A program made the position numbers and the translations under genes. Shown in pieces: positions 33,201-39,923 of a DNA stretch of 64,000 nucleotides (the first letter of the stretch is position 1; every line of letters starts with the position of its first letter). The stretch is from positions 31,208-95,207 of the forward strand of contig JAOLZO010000006.1 in the NCBI GenBank assembly GCA_028343845.1, written 5' to 3'. The notes under the pieces were generated by a model that worked only from the letters and a program-made list of their open reading frames with translations, searched no databases and was not told where the DNA came from. The stretch comes from Verrucomicrobiota bacterium. GTDB taxonomy: Bacteria > Verrucomicrobiota > Verrucomicrobiia > Opitutales > Seribacteraceae.

Positions 33201-34702
33201 AGAACGTGAATAAACCAGCGGCTTGGGCGGAAGGAAAGCCTTTCAACTCTGGTGATTTGGCCAGTGGCACCGACGGCAGGCTTTACTCCGCCAAGAAAAG
33301 CCTGAATGGGTCCCAAAATACGGCCGCTAGCTTTAGTGATAATTGGGATTTGGCCAGTACTTGGGTAGGAGATGTTTCCGTCAAAACGGGGGATTACGTT
33401 TACAGTAACGGCGATTTGTTTACGGCCAAGCAAGACCTTACCCCCACGGAAAACTCATCGGCAAACCTAACGAACACCACCTACTGGACCAAGACTGCGG
33501 GGATTCCGGACTACACGCTTCCCTTGGCTGACAATGCCACGTCACCTTATTTCAGCAGAATAGGAAGTCAGCAAGGAAACGGGCCTCATGCCAGTCAGCA
33601 AGGAGAGGATTGGATGTCCACCCGCACTTATGATTATGGTCAAATCGTTCATTATCAAGGTTCGTACTACAGGTGCTTGGCCAACTCCTTTAATAACAAG
33701 ATTTCCGCTACCTCGAATGGTAACACCCAAGATATTGTCATTACACCAGGTGATGAATTGATTCCCAGTGATAATTCTCTTTATCCGGACGCCATGGTTG
33801 CCAATGACAAATGGGGCAAGATCGAGGAACCGTTGGATCACGTAATGAAGTTTTCCGTTGAAAATGGGGAACGTCCTGTTGTCACGATCAAGTCTGCTGG
33901 ATCTACGGGCAATGACGCAACTGCCGAGGCGGTCGTCGATGCTTACGGTCAGATCGTTGGGCTTAAGGTCGTTGACCCTGGCAGGTACTTTTTCGGCACC
34001 TCCATTGGCGGACCATTGCCTCCTGATTTCCAACTCGCTAAAATTGTTCTTCCCGATGGGCAGGAAATGGAAGCTGAAATTCTTTGGGGGAAAAACACAA
34101 AGGATCCCGGACCTTATACCGTTACCGGTTTTAATCTTTCGGCGTCCGCTTCCATTACGGGTGCCACCGCTCCCGCCCAGCTTGGTGACACCTTCTCCTT
34201 CTCGACAGGCTCGAAGACCTTCTTGGATCACCGTGACTCAAATGGGGAGGTGGTTAGCATAACCTACACCGGCAGCAAGAAAAACAGTGTTCATTACGTG
34301 GGTAACGAGAGTAAGATATCAGGTTTTTTGAGTGCCGAAAAAGACGGGACAAAAGAACTTGGAGATGCCGTTCAAACTATTGTTGAGCTAAGGAAGTCCT
34401 TGGCGAACGCTACTCCTTCGCACTATTCACAGGAAGTTGAGAATGCCCAAAAGGAATTGATTAACCAGGAGGAGGGCTTGATTAACAAGATCGGCGAATT
34501 GTCCTCAAGGATGGTTCGCATGAATACCGTCCGCGCGCATGACGAAGATTACTTCATGCAACTGGATCAAAGAATTTCCAAAGACATTGACATTGATCTT
34601 TCCGAGGCCATCATGCGCCTGACTAGAATTTCTACGGCATACCAAGCATCCTTGCAAGTAGGCTCGCAGTTGCTCAATACCTCACTGCTTAACTACCTCT
34701 GA
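30254..34702 (+). CDS. flgL: Giant hook-filament junction protein FlgL
   Basis: FlgL (HAP3) joins FlgK to the flagellin filament and shares the flagellin fold ends. This product is 1482 residues from ATG 30254 (a TTG at 30251 is also possible), four to five times the normal 300-320. The amino-terminal 145 residues (ITSGQKLRLPEDDGMRLGRV, HEISQLIEEALNRINATH, ALFGGTELKPKF) and the last 130 (ELRKSLANATPSHYSQEVEN, SRMVRMNTVRAHDEDYFMQL, LSEAIMRLTRISTAYQASLQ) match FlgL D0/D1. Between them lie about 1200 residues with at least eight modules of two related aromatic repeat types, separated by Ser/Thr/Asn-rich linkers. It is the largest gene of the window and the last structural gene of the cluster. 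No fliC or fliD follows. Confidence 0.85.
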   Translation: MRLPNLSSSNAITSKIRDLDQQRFKMDRQITSGQKLRLPEDDGMRLGRVIRLETQKGQLTQYQRNASYAEEFLNAGQLNLDKLTELNQRAQEIARSAGSSLNGPAMETYGHEISQLIEEALNRINATHRKQALFGGTELKPKFASSDVLLGKRQTKTFAFNEVGQPGADGKRRIGFGDEMVFALNGREYVFQSKAEGVDTDEVAGKIKDLINSESEILGDSLSYETTEYRAFVRGGATSAHSYDSRIKPKASLSSLGELVVTGAVGRTFEAKSTLLTHWDPNFYLPEQFDQKLKQETAFRYPGVAYEDLSQTEKDLVQEAVKGVPSNLQKALDDETAKQFPNATFPGISSYSDLTNTQKLSVYKLVVKNNWSRGLTVNSKLGDGASTIKAEHSEGWKRLTIYNQGDVVRFGDKMYESTGSHNVNHNPEKSGTDYWREINSGYKTEREDWNLEVSGTENRYYWIAPDGKLFADQSAAVSHAQNLLWSAKKTEYTLMNDPSTTADEGVIQLNKDVANNVRQVAIPVNEFSVTGSENKGTVFFDEESFDYRLVAASEGGSIVSGPYVKGNLQLFKPDDPFVQAKDVVLHEGRYFLVNDPTGIDKDNLSKIVERFPPPGVVVSYSGQVQKVATGQGAQLSAGQYILDPVNGQYYVANQKVNYTALDLQAAITNANSVATALGNQSQSIAMPVEPSAFSAYSSDPYSAGEIISPDGLVTKVATNQMRGTFDPKKRYNSQNNASGTDPQTGMTPLLPHVVHGGVSNGKGTYFTFNRDHLGEWEAGSSVTQFQSVYKDGQLWQANASLTSAQNTDASFNSNWTSIGPASGGVQILANAATSNATDVSAAVEAEATAIPVSGATGSSVYFQDTVFNVQPIAGLDKVASGPQNVTAAKGQYLHDTTSDEYFLAKDDLSIDLASAAYSAGNLSTSALNMVSLAERSDGKVFLLGGSLPTEGKEQAYFADRALVAKAGDYVYDPATKDYYVALQNVNKPAAWAEGKPFNSGDLASGTDGRLYSAKKSLNGSQNTAASFSDNWDLASTWVGDVSVKTGDYVYSNGDLFTAKQDLTPTENSSANLTNTTYWTKTAGIPDYTLPLADNATSPYFSRIGSQQGNGPHASQQGEDWMSTRTYDYGQIVHYQGSYYRCLANSFNNKISATSNGNTQDIVITPGDELIPSDNSLYPDAMVANDKWGKIEEPLDHVMKFSVENGERPVVTIKSAGSTGNDATAEAVVDAYGQIVGLKVVDPGRYFFGTSIGGPLPPDFQLAKIVLPDGQEMEAEILWGKNTKDPGPYTVTGFNLSASASITGATAPAQLGDTFSFSTGSKTFLDHRDSNGEVVSITYTGSKKNSVHYVGNESKISGFLSAEKDGTKELGDAVQTIVELRKSLANATPSHYSQEVENAQKELINQEEGLINKIGELSSRMVRMNTVRAHDEDYFMQLDQRISKDIDIDLSEAIMRLTRISTAYQASLQVGSQLLNTSLLNYL
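31439..33820 (+). repeat. Carbohydrate-binding-like module repeats within flgL
   Basis: Five longer modules, each starting with Trp or a similar aromatic and ending in another Trp, begin near residues 396 (GWKRLTIYNQGDVVRFGDKMY), 776 (WEAGSSVTQFQSVYKDGQLW), 991 (AWAEGKPFNSGDLAS), 1037 (TGDYVYSNGDLFTAK) and 1120 (DWMSTRTYDYGQIVHYQGSY). A shorter repeat type is found near 637 (AGQYILDPVNGQYYVAN), 889 (KGQYLHDTTSDEYFLAK) and 966 (AGDYVYDPATKDYYVAL). The Trp-x(5-9)-Tyr-x-x-G-(D/Q)-x-V-x-Y-x-G-x-x-Tyr plan is that of CBM5/12-type chitin-binding modules. Family membership needs a profile search. Confidence 0.6.
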
Positions 34703-34728
34703 TTTGCAACTTGGTTCTATGAAATATT

Positions 34729-35187
34729 ATGAAGCTTAAGGCTGGGGAAGAATCCAATAATCCGGAAATGACCGGAGAAACCGAATCGAGGAACCAAATA
34801 ACTTTACCTCAAGGGCTATTCGGTTTTCCCGAGATTCGGTCTATGGACTTGGTCTATGACAAGGAAGAACTTCCTTTTATGTGGTTGCGAGAGGAGAAGA
34901 AGGACGGTCTTGCTTTCATCGTTTTGGAACCAGGTGGAATTATCCCTTACTATTCCGTGGAAATTGCTGATTCTGATGTTGGGATTTTGGGGATTACTGG
35001 TCCTGAGGACACCCTGATTCTTAATATCGTTACCTTGCCCCCCGATCAATCAGGTAAAATTTTCCTCAACCTAGTCGGTCCGATTATCGTAAACCGGGCT
35101 ACTTTGGTAGCCAAGCAGTGCATTATTAACAATCACGAGGAATTTTCAGCCCGGCATGCTTTGGACATCGGTGGTGAAGGTCTCTAA
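34729..35187 (+). CDS. fliW: Flagellar assembly factor FliW
   Basis: FliW is a flagellin-binding protein that also binds and antagonises CsrA. The 152-residue product has the family signature LPQGLFGFPEIRSMDLVYDK, with LPFMWLREEKKDGLAFIVLE and the VTLPPDQSGKIFLNLVGPII and VNRATLVAKQCIINNHEE segments. The adjacent csrA makes the FliW-CsrA pair typical of flagellated bacteria outside the gamma-proteobacteria. The usual partner flagellin is not encoded in this window. Confidence 0.93.
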   Translation: MKLKAGEESNNPEMTGETESRNQITLPQGLFGFPEIRSMDLVYDKEELPFMWLREEKKDGLAFIVLEPGGIIPYYSVEIADSDVGILGITGPEDTLILNIVTLPPDQSGKIFLNLVGPIIVNRATLVAKQCIINNHEEFSARHALDIGGEGL

Positions 35188-35206
35188 TATTTGCCATATA
35201 GAGACC
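35179..35206 (+). promoter_or_regulatory. Hairpin enclosing the csrA translation start region
   Basis: GGTCTCTA at 35179-35186 and TAGAGACC at 35199-35206 form a perfect 8-bp inverted repeat with a 12-base loop. The downstream arm ends two bases before the csrA ATG (35208), exactly where a ribosome-binding site would be, and the upstream arm lies on the fliW stop codon. The hairpin could limit csrA translation until the ribosome finishing fliW opens it. No GGA CsrA-binding motif is in the loop. Confidence 0.55.
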
Positions 35207-35207
35207 C

Positions 35208-35519
35208 ATGTTGATACTATCTAGAAAAGTCGAGCAGGGCATTGCCATAGGAGACGAGATTGAGATCTCCATTACCAAAATCGAGGGTGACTCGGTAAAG
35301 ATAGGTATTTCCGCCCCCCGTTCCATTTCTATTCTTCGTCGTGAAATCCTTGAGGAAATGCAATCTTCGAACAAGGCAGCCGCTGTATCGAGCAAACCGA
35401 CCGAAGGCACATTGAAAAGTACTCTTGCCGCTGGGTCCGCCAAGCAACTTATCGCTCAAATTCGGGCAAAGAAAGCAGGTATTGACTCTGATAAGGAAGA
35501 ATCCAACGTTTCCAGTTAG
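35208..35519 (+). CDS. csrA: Carbon storage regulator CsrA with a carboxy-terminal extension
   Basis: CsrA is an RNA-binding dimer that blocks ribosome access at GGA-containing hairpins in leader regions. The 103-residue product has the full CsrA core (residues 1-48): [20 protein letters not shown] and [17 protein letters not shown] with the RNA-binding arginine near position 44. The Ser/Ala/Lys-rich extension (about 50-103) is not part of most CsrA proteins (about 60-70 residues) and appears flexible. It is preceded by a hairpin that covers its start region and follows fliW by 20 bases. Confidence 0.93.
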   Translation: MLILSRKVEQGIAIGDEIEISITKIEGDSVKIGISAPRSISILRREILEEMQSSNKAAAVSSKPTEGTLKSTLAAGSAKQLIAQIRAKKAGIDSDKEESNVSS

Positions 35520-35572
35520 GGTTTGCCTGCCGGGGATCTTTCCATCGAAACAACAACCTAGCAAGGACCCTC

Positions 35573-36817
35573 ATGGCTGTATTCAAGCCCTTTAATGCAA
35601 TCCGGCCCCAAGCTTCCTTGGCCAAGGAGGTCGCCTCCAAGCCTTATGACGTTCTTGATTCCCAAGAAGCGAAAAAAGAAGCGGACGGAAACCCGTACTC
35701 TTTTCTTCGGGTTATCAAGCCCGAGATAGAGTTGTCCTCTGATACCGATCCTTATTCGGATGGCGTATATGAAAAAGGCAGGGAAAATTTTTTGAATCTT
35801 TGCAAGGAAGAGGTCTTTCTTCGGGATCCCCAGCGTTCCTTCTATCTTTACAGGCTTACCATGAACGGAAGGTCTCAGTGTGGACTCGTCGGGTGTTGCG
35901 AATATCAGGAATATTATGACGGAAAAATAAAGAAGCACGAACTAACCCGAACGGCCAAGGAAAACGATCGGGTCCGTCACGTCGAATGCCTGAATGCCAA
36001 TGCCGAACCCGTATTCTTTTCCTATCGGGGCGTTCCTTCGATCAATGAGTTTGTCGAGACCGTGCTTCGCAAGGCTCCGGTATACGATTTCGAGGCTGAT
36101 GACGGTGTGCGTCACGAATTATGGTCCATTTCAAAACCCGAGGATCTTTCATTCTTGGAAAATGCCTTTGTTGGGGTGCCTGATCTGTATGTCGCGGACG
36201 GACATCATCGAACTGCCGCCGCTGCGAGGGTGGGGCAGAAGAGGAAGGATTCCAACATCTCTCACGAAGGGACCGAGGAATACAACTTCTTTATGGCGGT
36301 TCTTTTCCCAGATGATCAACTCGAGATCTTTGACTACAATCGAGTCGTTAAGGATTTAAACGGTCTTTCTCCTGCTGATTTCCTTCGGGCATTGGGTGAC
36401 GATTTCGCAATCCGACCCTCTGAACAATCATGTCCGCGTCCAGCAAAACTGAGGGACTTCTCGCTCTATTTGGATGGAAGTTGGTACGAATTAACGGCCC
36501 TCACTCAATCCGCCTTAGCCGGTTCCCCTGTTGGCGATCTTGACGTTACGCTTTTATCGGAAAAGGTTCTTGGTCCAATCCTTGGCATTACCGATCTGAG
36601 GAAAGATAACCGGATTGATTTTGTTGGTGGGATTCGTGGGCTCAAGGAGCTTGAGCTCCGGGTCGACTCAGGGGAAATGGCTGCCGCCTTTGCCCTTTAT
36701 CCCGTTTCAATGGAGCAGCTCCTGACGATTGCGGATGCAGGTGAGATCATGCCGCCCAAGACCACATGGTTCGAGCCTAAGCTCAGGAGTGGTTTGTTCG
36801 TTCATGATTTGGAATGA
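35573..36817 (+). CDS. DUF1015 family protein
   Basis: The 414-residue product carries the DUF1015 signature VFKPFNAIRPQASLAKEVAS with the KPYDVLDSQEAKKEADGNPY sequence, and the conserved DGHHRTAAAARVG motif near residue 208. Members of this family are widespread, cytoplasmic and of unproven function; they are commonly found near serine biosynthesis genes or in diverse contexts. The gene begins 53 bases after csrA, is co-oriented with the flagellar genes and is followed by a gap of 81 bases, so it may be the last gene of the flagellar transcription unit or an independent gene. Confidence 0.85.
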   Translation: MAVFKPFNAIRPQASLAKEVASKPYDVLDSQEAKKEADGNPYSFLRVIKPEIELSSDTDPYSDGVYEKGRENFLNLCKEEVFLRDPQRSFYLYRLTMNGRSQCGLVGCCEYQEYYDGKIKKHELTRTAKENDRVRHVECLNANAEPVFFSYRGVPSINEFVETVLRKAPVYDFEADDGVRHELWSISKPEDLSFLENAFVGVPDLYVADGHHRTAAAARVGQKRKDSNISHEGTEEYNFFMAVLFPDDQLEIFDYNRVVKDLNGLSPADFLRALGDDFAIRPSEQSCPRPAKLRDFSLYLDGSWYELTALTQSALAGSPVGDLDVTLLSEKVLGPILGITDLRKDNRIDFVGGIRGLKELELRVDSGEMAAAFALYPVSMEQLLTIADAGEIMPPKTTWFEPKLRSGLFVHDLE

Positions 36818-36898
36818 ATCGTTCCTGACGAACATAGCGAACGAAGGCTTCCATGCTTTCCAATTCTGTGCAAAACGGATAGCTTCGATTGAAACGGA

Positions 36899-38005
36899 AT
36901 GAAGTTGCTAATTTTGAGTTCCTCAACCGGAGGAGGGCACGATATGAGGGCGAATGCCTTGAGGTCTTGGTGGACGGAGGGGAGGGGCGAAGCTCGGATT
37001 ATGCATCCCTTGGAAAACGGATTTGCACTCTATCGTTTGGGTAGTGGCCTTTATAATTTCATACAAAGAAAACTTCCCTTGTTCCACTACCTGTACTTCT
37101 ACTTTTTGGAATATGCATCCATGCACCGGGGAACCCGTCGTATCATTTCCTCTGGCAAATTTTCCAGAGAAGTCAGTGGTTTTTCCCCCGACCTCGTGTT
37201 GAGCGTTCATGCACACCTCAATCACGGGTATTTCGACCTCGCGCGCAAAGCCGTTTCACACGGGAAATCAAAGTTCGTGATTTTTTGTGGCGAACTTGCA
37301 GATGGACAGGGCTTCAGTCGACATTGGGTCAACCCTGCTGCCGATCTTTTTACAGGTCCTTTTGAGGAAACTTGCCTGGCGGCTCGAAAAAGGGGGATGC
37401 CTGAAGGGAAGACCTTGGTTACCGGTCCGCTTCTGCGGAAACCTTTCTATCAATCTGGTGAACAACCCGGGCGTGCTGAATTTCTTGCCGAGTATGACCT
37501 CTCCGAAAACTTGAAGACCTATGTGCTCGGCACAGGAGCCAATGGGGTCAATCGTCACCGCGAAGTGATCGATGCCTTCAACCGCTCGGACGTCCCCTGC
37601 CAATTGCTTGCTCTTTGTGGCAAGAATCTCAGGACTCTCGATGAATTGGAAAGCCTAAAGCGGCAGTCCAAAGTTCCGCTCGTTCCTTTGCCCAAGCAGT
37701 CTGCTTGCAACATGGCGATGATCCTGCGTCACGCAGATTGCTTGTTCGCCCGACCAGGGGCCGGAATGACAACGGAGGCAATCGCTTGCGGAACACCCGT
37801 AATCTTTGACGTGTCGAGAGGGGTCATGCCTCAGGAGACCAATAACCTGAACTTTTGGAAAAAGCATGCCCCGTCGCTTATCAAGACTGCCCGACCGTCC
37901 CGTTTGCCGGAATTGGTTGCCAAGGAAGTTCCTTCCGTTCGAATCAGAATGGATAGCGGTCCCCGAAAGCTTTTGGGCGCTCTCGATCAACTCGTTTCAG
38001 AATGA
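36899..38005 (+). CDS. GT-B glycosyltransferase, MurG/MGDG-synthase type
   Basis: The 368-residue product starts with LLILSSSTGGGHDMRANALR, the glycine-rich GGGH motif of the MGDG synthase/MurG-like glycosyltransferases, and has a second half-domain with VTGPLLRKPFYQSGEQ and the nucleotide-sugar-binding motif FARPGAGMTTEAIACGTPVI, typical of GT family 28. The substrate is unknown. It lacks the PseG signature for UDP-sugar hydrolases (IGxGHxMRC), so I do not assign it to the pseudaminate path. It ends in an ATGA overlap with the next gene, indicating a coupled three-gene unit with the aminotransferase. Confidence 0.75.
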   Translation: MKLLILSSSTGGGHDMRANALRSWWTEGRGEARIMHPLENGFALYRLGSGLYNFIQRKLPLFHYLYFYFLEYASMHRGTRRIISSGKFSREVSGFSPDLVLSVHAHLNHGYFDLARKAVSHGKSKFVIFCGELADGQGFSRHWVNPAADLFTGPFEETCLAARKRGMPEGKTLVTGPLLRKPFYQSGEQPGRAEFLAEYDLSENLKTYVLGTGANGVNRHREVIDAFNRSDVPCQLLALCGKNLRTLDELESLKRQSKVPLVPLPKQSACNMAMILRHADCLFARPGAGMTTEAIACGTPVIFDVSRGVMPQETNNLNFWKKHAPSLIKTARPSRLPELVAKEVPSVRIRMDSGPRKLLGALDQLVSE

Positions 38006-38694
38006 CCAGTCTTTCGCCAGAACGAATCGTCCCATGGGCCGCGGCGCGTTCGATCTTCGGGGCGAGTGATGCGATGAACGGATTTTCAAGGAAATCACCT
38101 GAGTTAGTCCCCGAACTTTTTTCTGGCGGACGTATTGCAATTGGAAGAAAAGGCTTGGTGTTCAAAGACCGTTCTCTTCTTCGGGCTATCGAAACGGGTT
38201 TTTCCATGCCCGAATTTTTTCCACTTATCAAGCATCCTTTCTCTGCATTCAATGCAATTGTTACTCTCAAGAAAATTTCCCGATGCTATGGGAGGCATTC
38301 CTTACGGGAAACCGATCTAGTCGTCCTTTTACGGGCAGGACTCGAGGCTTTGGCAGTCTTTGCCAACCATCATCCCATGGTCCGTGATCTTTTTTCTGGA
38401 TTTCCCGAAGAACTGGTTGTTTTCGGGGTGAAGGGTTCGAGTCCCCTCGGCTGGTTGCGTCGTTCTTCGGAGGGGGACTTCTCGGCTGGTAGTTCCGATC
38501 TAGGGAAGAAGCCTTCCGTCTCGTTATTCTTTTCGAGTCTCGACGTTGCATTCGATGCCGTGAAACATGGAATTGACCCCTTTGGTGCTCCTGCAACCGG
38601 GGAAGTCGAAATCCGTGGCAAGGTTCATCTTATGGACATAATCGGATATGTCAGTAGGATGACTTTGAGGGAAGTCCCCATGCCAAAAAAATGA
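38002..38694 (+). CDS. Unknown protein with an SCP2-like carboxy-terminal segment
   Basis: The 230-residue product is coupled by ATGA overlaps to both neighbours. The first 170 residues have no clear family and contain no membrane helix. The last 60, KPSVSLFFSSLDVAFDAVKHG followed by IDPFGAPATGEVEIRGKVHL, have the strand-helix-strand pattern and the G-x-I-x-I-x-G spacing of SCP2-type lipid-binding domains; the likeness is weak and unverified. In context it might carry or present a lipid-linked intermediate to the glycosyltransferase, but this is inference from position. Confidence 0.55.
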   Translation: MTSLSPERIVPWAAARSIFGASDAMNGFSRKSPELVPELFSGGRIAIGRKGLVFKDRSLLRAIETGFSMPEFFPLIKHPFSAFNAIVTLKKISRCYGRHSLRETDLVVLLRAGLEALAVFANHHPMVRDLFSGFPEELVVFGVKGSSPLGWLRRSSEGDFSAGSSDLGKKPSVSLFFSSLDVAFDAVKHGIDPFGAPATGEVEIRGKVHLMDIIGYVSRMTLREVPMPKK

Positions 38695-39923
38695 AAGAAC
38701 GAATCCAGTCCGATCAAATTTTTCAGCGGGCCTTGAAAGTCATTCCCGGAGGGATCTATGGACATGTTTCCCCTGTGACTGGTTTGCCCCGGCATTTTCC
38801 GCATTTTTGTGAACGGGCCAAGGGTTGCCGGTTTGAGGACGTCGACGGGAACGAATGGATAGACTTCATGTGCGGTTTCGGTGCCATTCTTCATGGTTAT
38901 AATCATCCGGAAATAGAGGAAGCGGTTTCCCTTCAAAGGGAAAAGGGCATGGTCTTCAATCAGCCAAGTCCGTTGATGGTCGATCTTGCCGAGACTCTAG
39001 TTGAGCGGATCGATTTTGCGGATTGGGCCGTCTTCGCAAAAAACGGTTCCGACCTTACTACATGGGCTATCCGCGTGGCCCGCGAAAGCACCGGGCGGCC
39101 TTTGGTCATTAAGGCAAAGGGGGCATACCATGGAGTGGATTCGTGGTGCGACCCCGGACATGGTGGTCGAATTCCCGATGACCGCGCATCGATTTTGGAA
39201 TTCGACTGGAACGACCTGGAAGCCCTGACTGACCTCATCTCCAAAAACAAGGACAAGGTGGCGGCTCTGATTCTGACCCCCTATCATCACCCTGCTTTCG
39301 CCCCCTCTGAGTTACCTGCGGATGGATTTTGGCAAGAAATTGAATCTCTGTGCGCTCGCTACGGGATTCAGTTGGTTTTGGATGACGTCCGTTGTGGTGG
39401 GCGGCTTCATGCCGGAGGCTCTCACCGTCATTTTGATTTCACTCCCGATCTTGCCGTTTACTCCAAGGCCTTGGGCAATGGTTATGCCATATCAGCCTGC
39501 GTGGGCAATGGATCCCTCCGCAAGCCCTCTATGGAAGTTTTTCTGACTGGCAGTTGTTGGAATGACGCCTTGGCCATGACCGCGGCCCTCAAATCTCTTG
39601 AGCTTTCAGCCCGTGATGACATGGTGTCTGGCGTTCTTGAGAAAGGCTCCCGCCTGTGTGATGGGCTGGAGCGAGTCTCGAAAGATCGGGGTCAATCCCT
39701 GCGTATGACCGGACCGACCTCCATGCCCTATCCCTGGTTCGATGGTGATGACAGCCTATTCGAAATCCAGAGATTTTGCCAATTATGCGCGGATGAGGGG
39801 ATCTACTTTCATCCTCATCACAATTGGTTCCTCAGCAATGCTCATGATACCGAATCGATCGACCAAGCCATCGCGGTTGCGGACAAGGCACTGGAGCAGA
39901 TGTCTGCTGAAGACGAGTCCTAA
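38691..39923 (+). CDS. Class III PLP-dependent aminotransferase / glutamate-1-semialdehyde aminomutase-like
   Basis: The 410-residue product has the class III fold: RFEDVDGNEWIDFMCGFGAI near residue 45, a LVLDDVRCGGRLH segment with the aspartate that contacts the PLP ring, and the PLP-lysine motif VYSKALGNGYAISA with the lysine near residue 258. It resembles glutamate-1-semialdehyde aminomutases, but no heme-synthesis gene is nearby, and the EVRTGFR-type motif reads DVRCGGR. The coupling to a glycosyltransferase suggests an amino-sugar role. Its stop overlaps the stop of the convergent maf gene (39920-39923). Confidence 0.78.
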   Translation: MKERIQSDQIFQRALKVIPGGIYGHVSPVTGLPRHFPHFCERAKGCRFEDVDGNEWIDFMCGFGAILHGYNHPEIEEAVSLQREKGMVFNQPSPLMVDLAETLVERIDFADWAVFAKNGSDLTTWAIRVARESTGRPLVIKAKGAYHGVDSWCDPGHGGRIPDDRASILEFDWNDLEALTDLISKNKDKVAALILTPYHHPAFAPSELPADGFWQEIESLCARYGIQLVLDDVRCGGRLHAGGSHRHFDFTPDLAVYSKALGNGYAISACVGNGSLRKPSMEVFLTGSCWNDALAMTAALKSLELSARDDMVSGVLEKGSRLCDGLERVSKDRGQSLRMTGPTSMPYPWFDGDDSLFEIQRFCQLCADEGIYFHPHHNWFLSNAHDTESIDQAIAVADKALEQMSAEDES

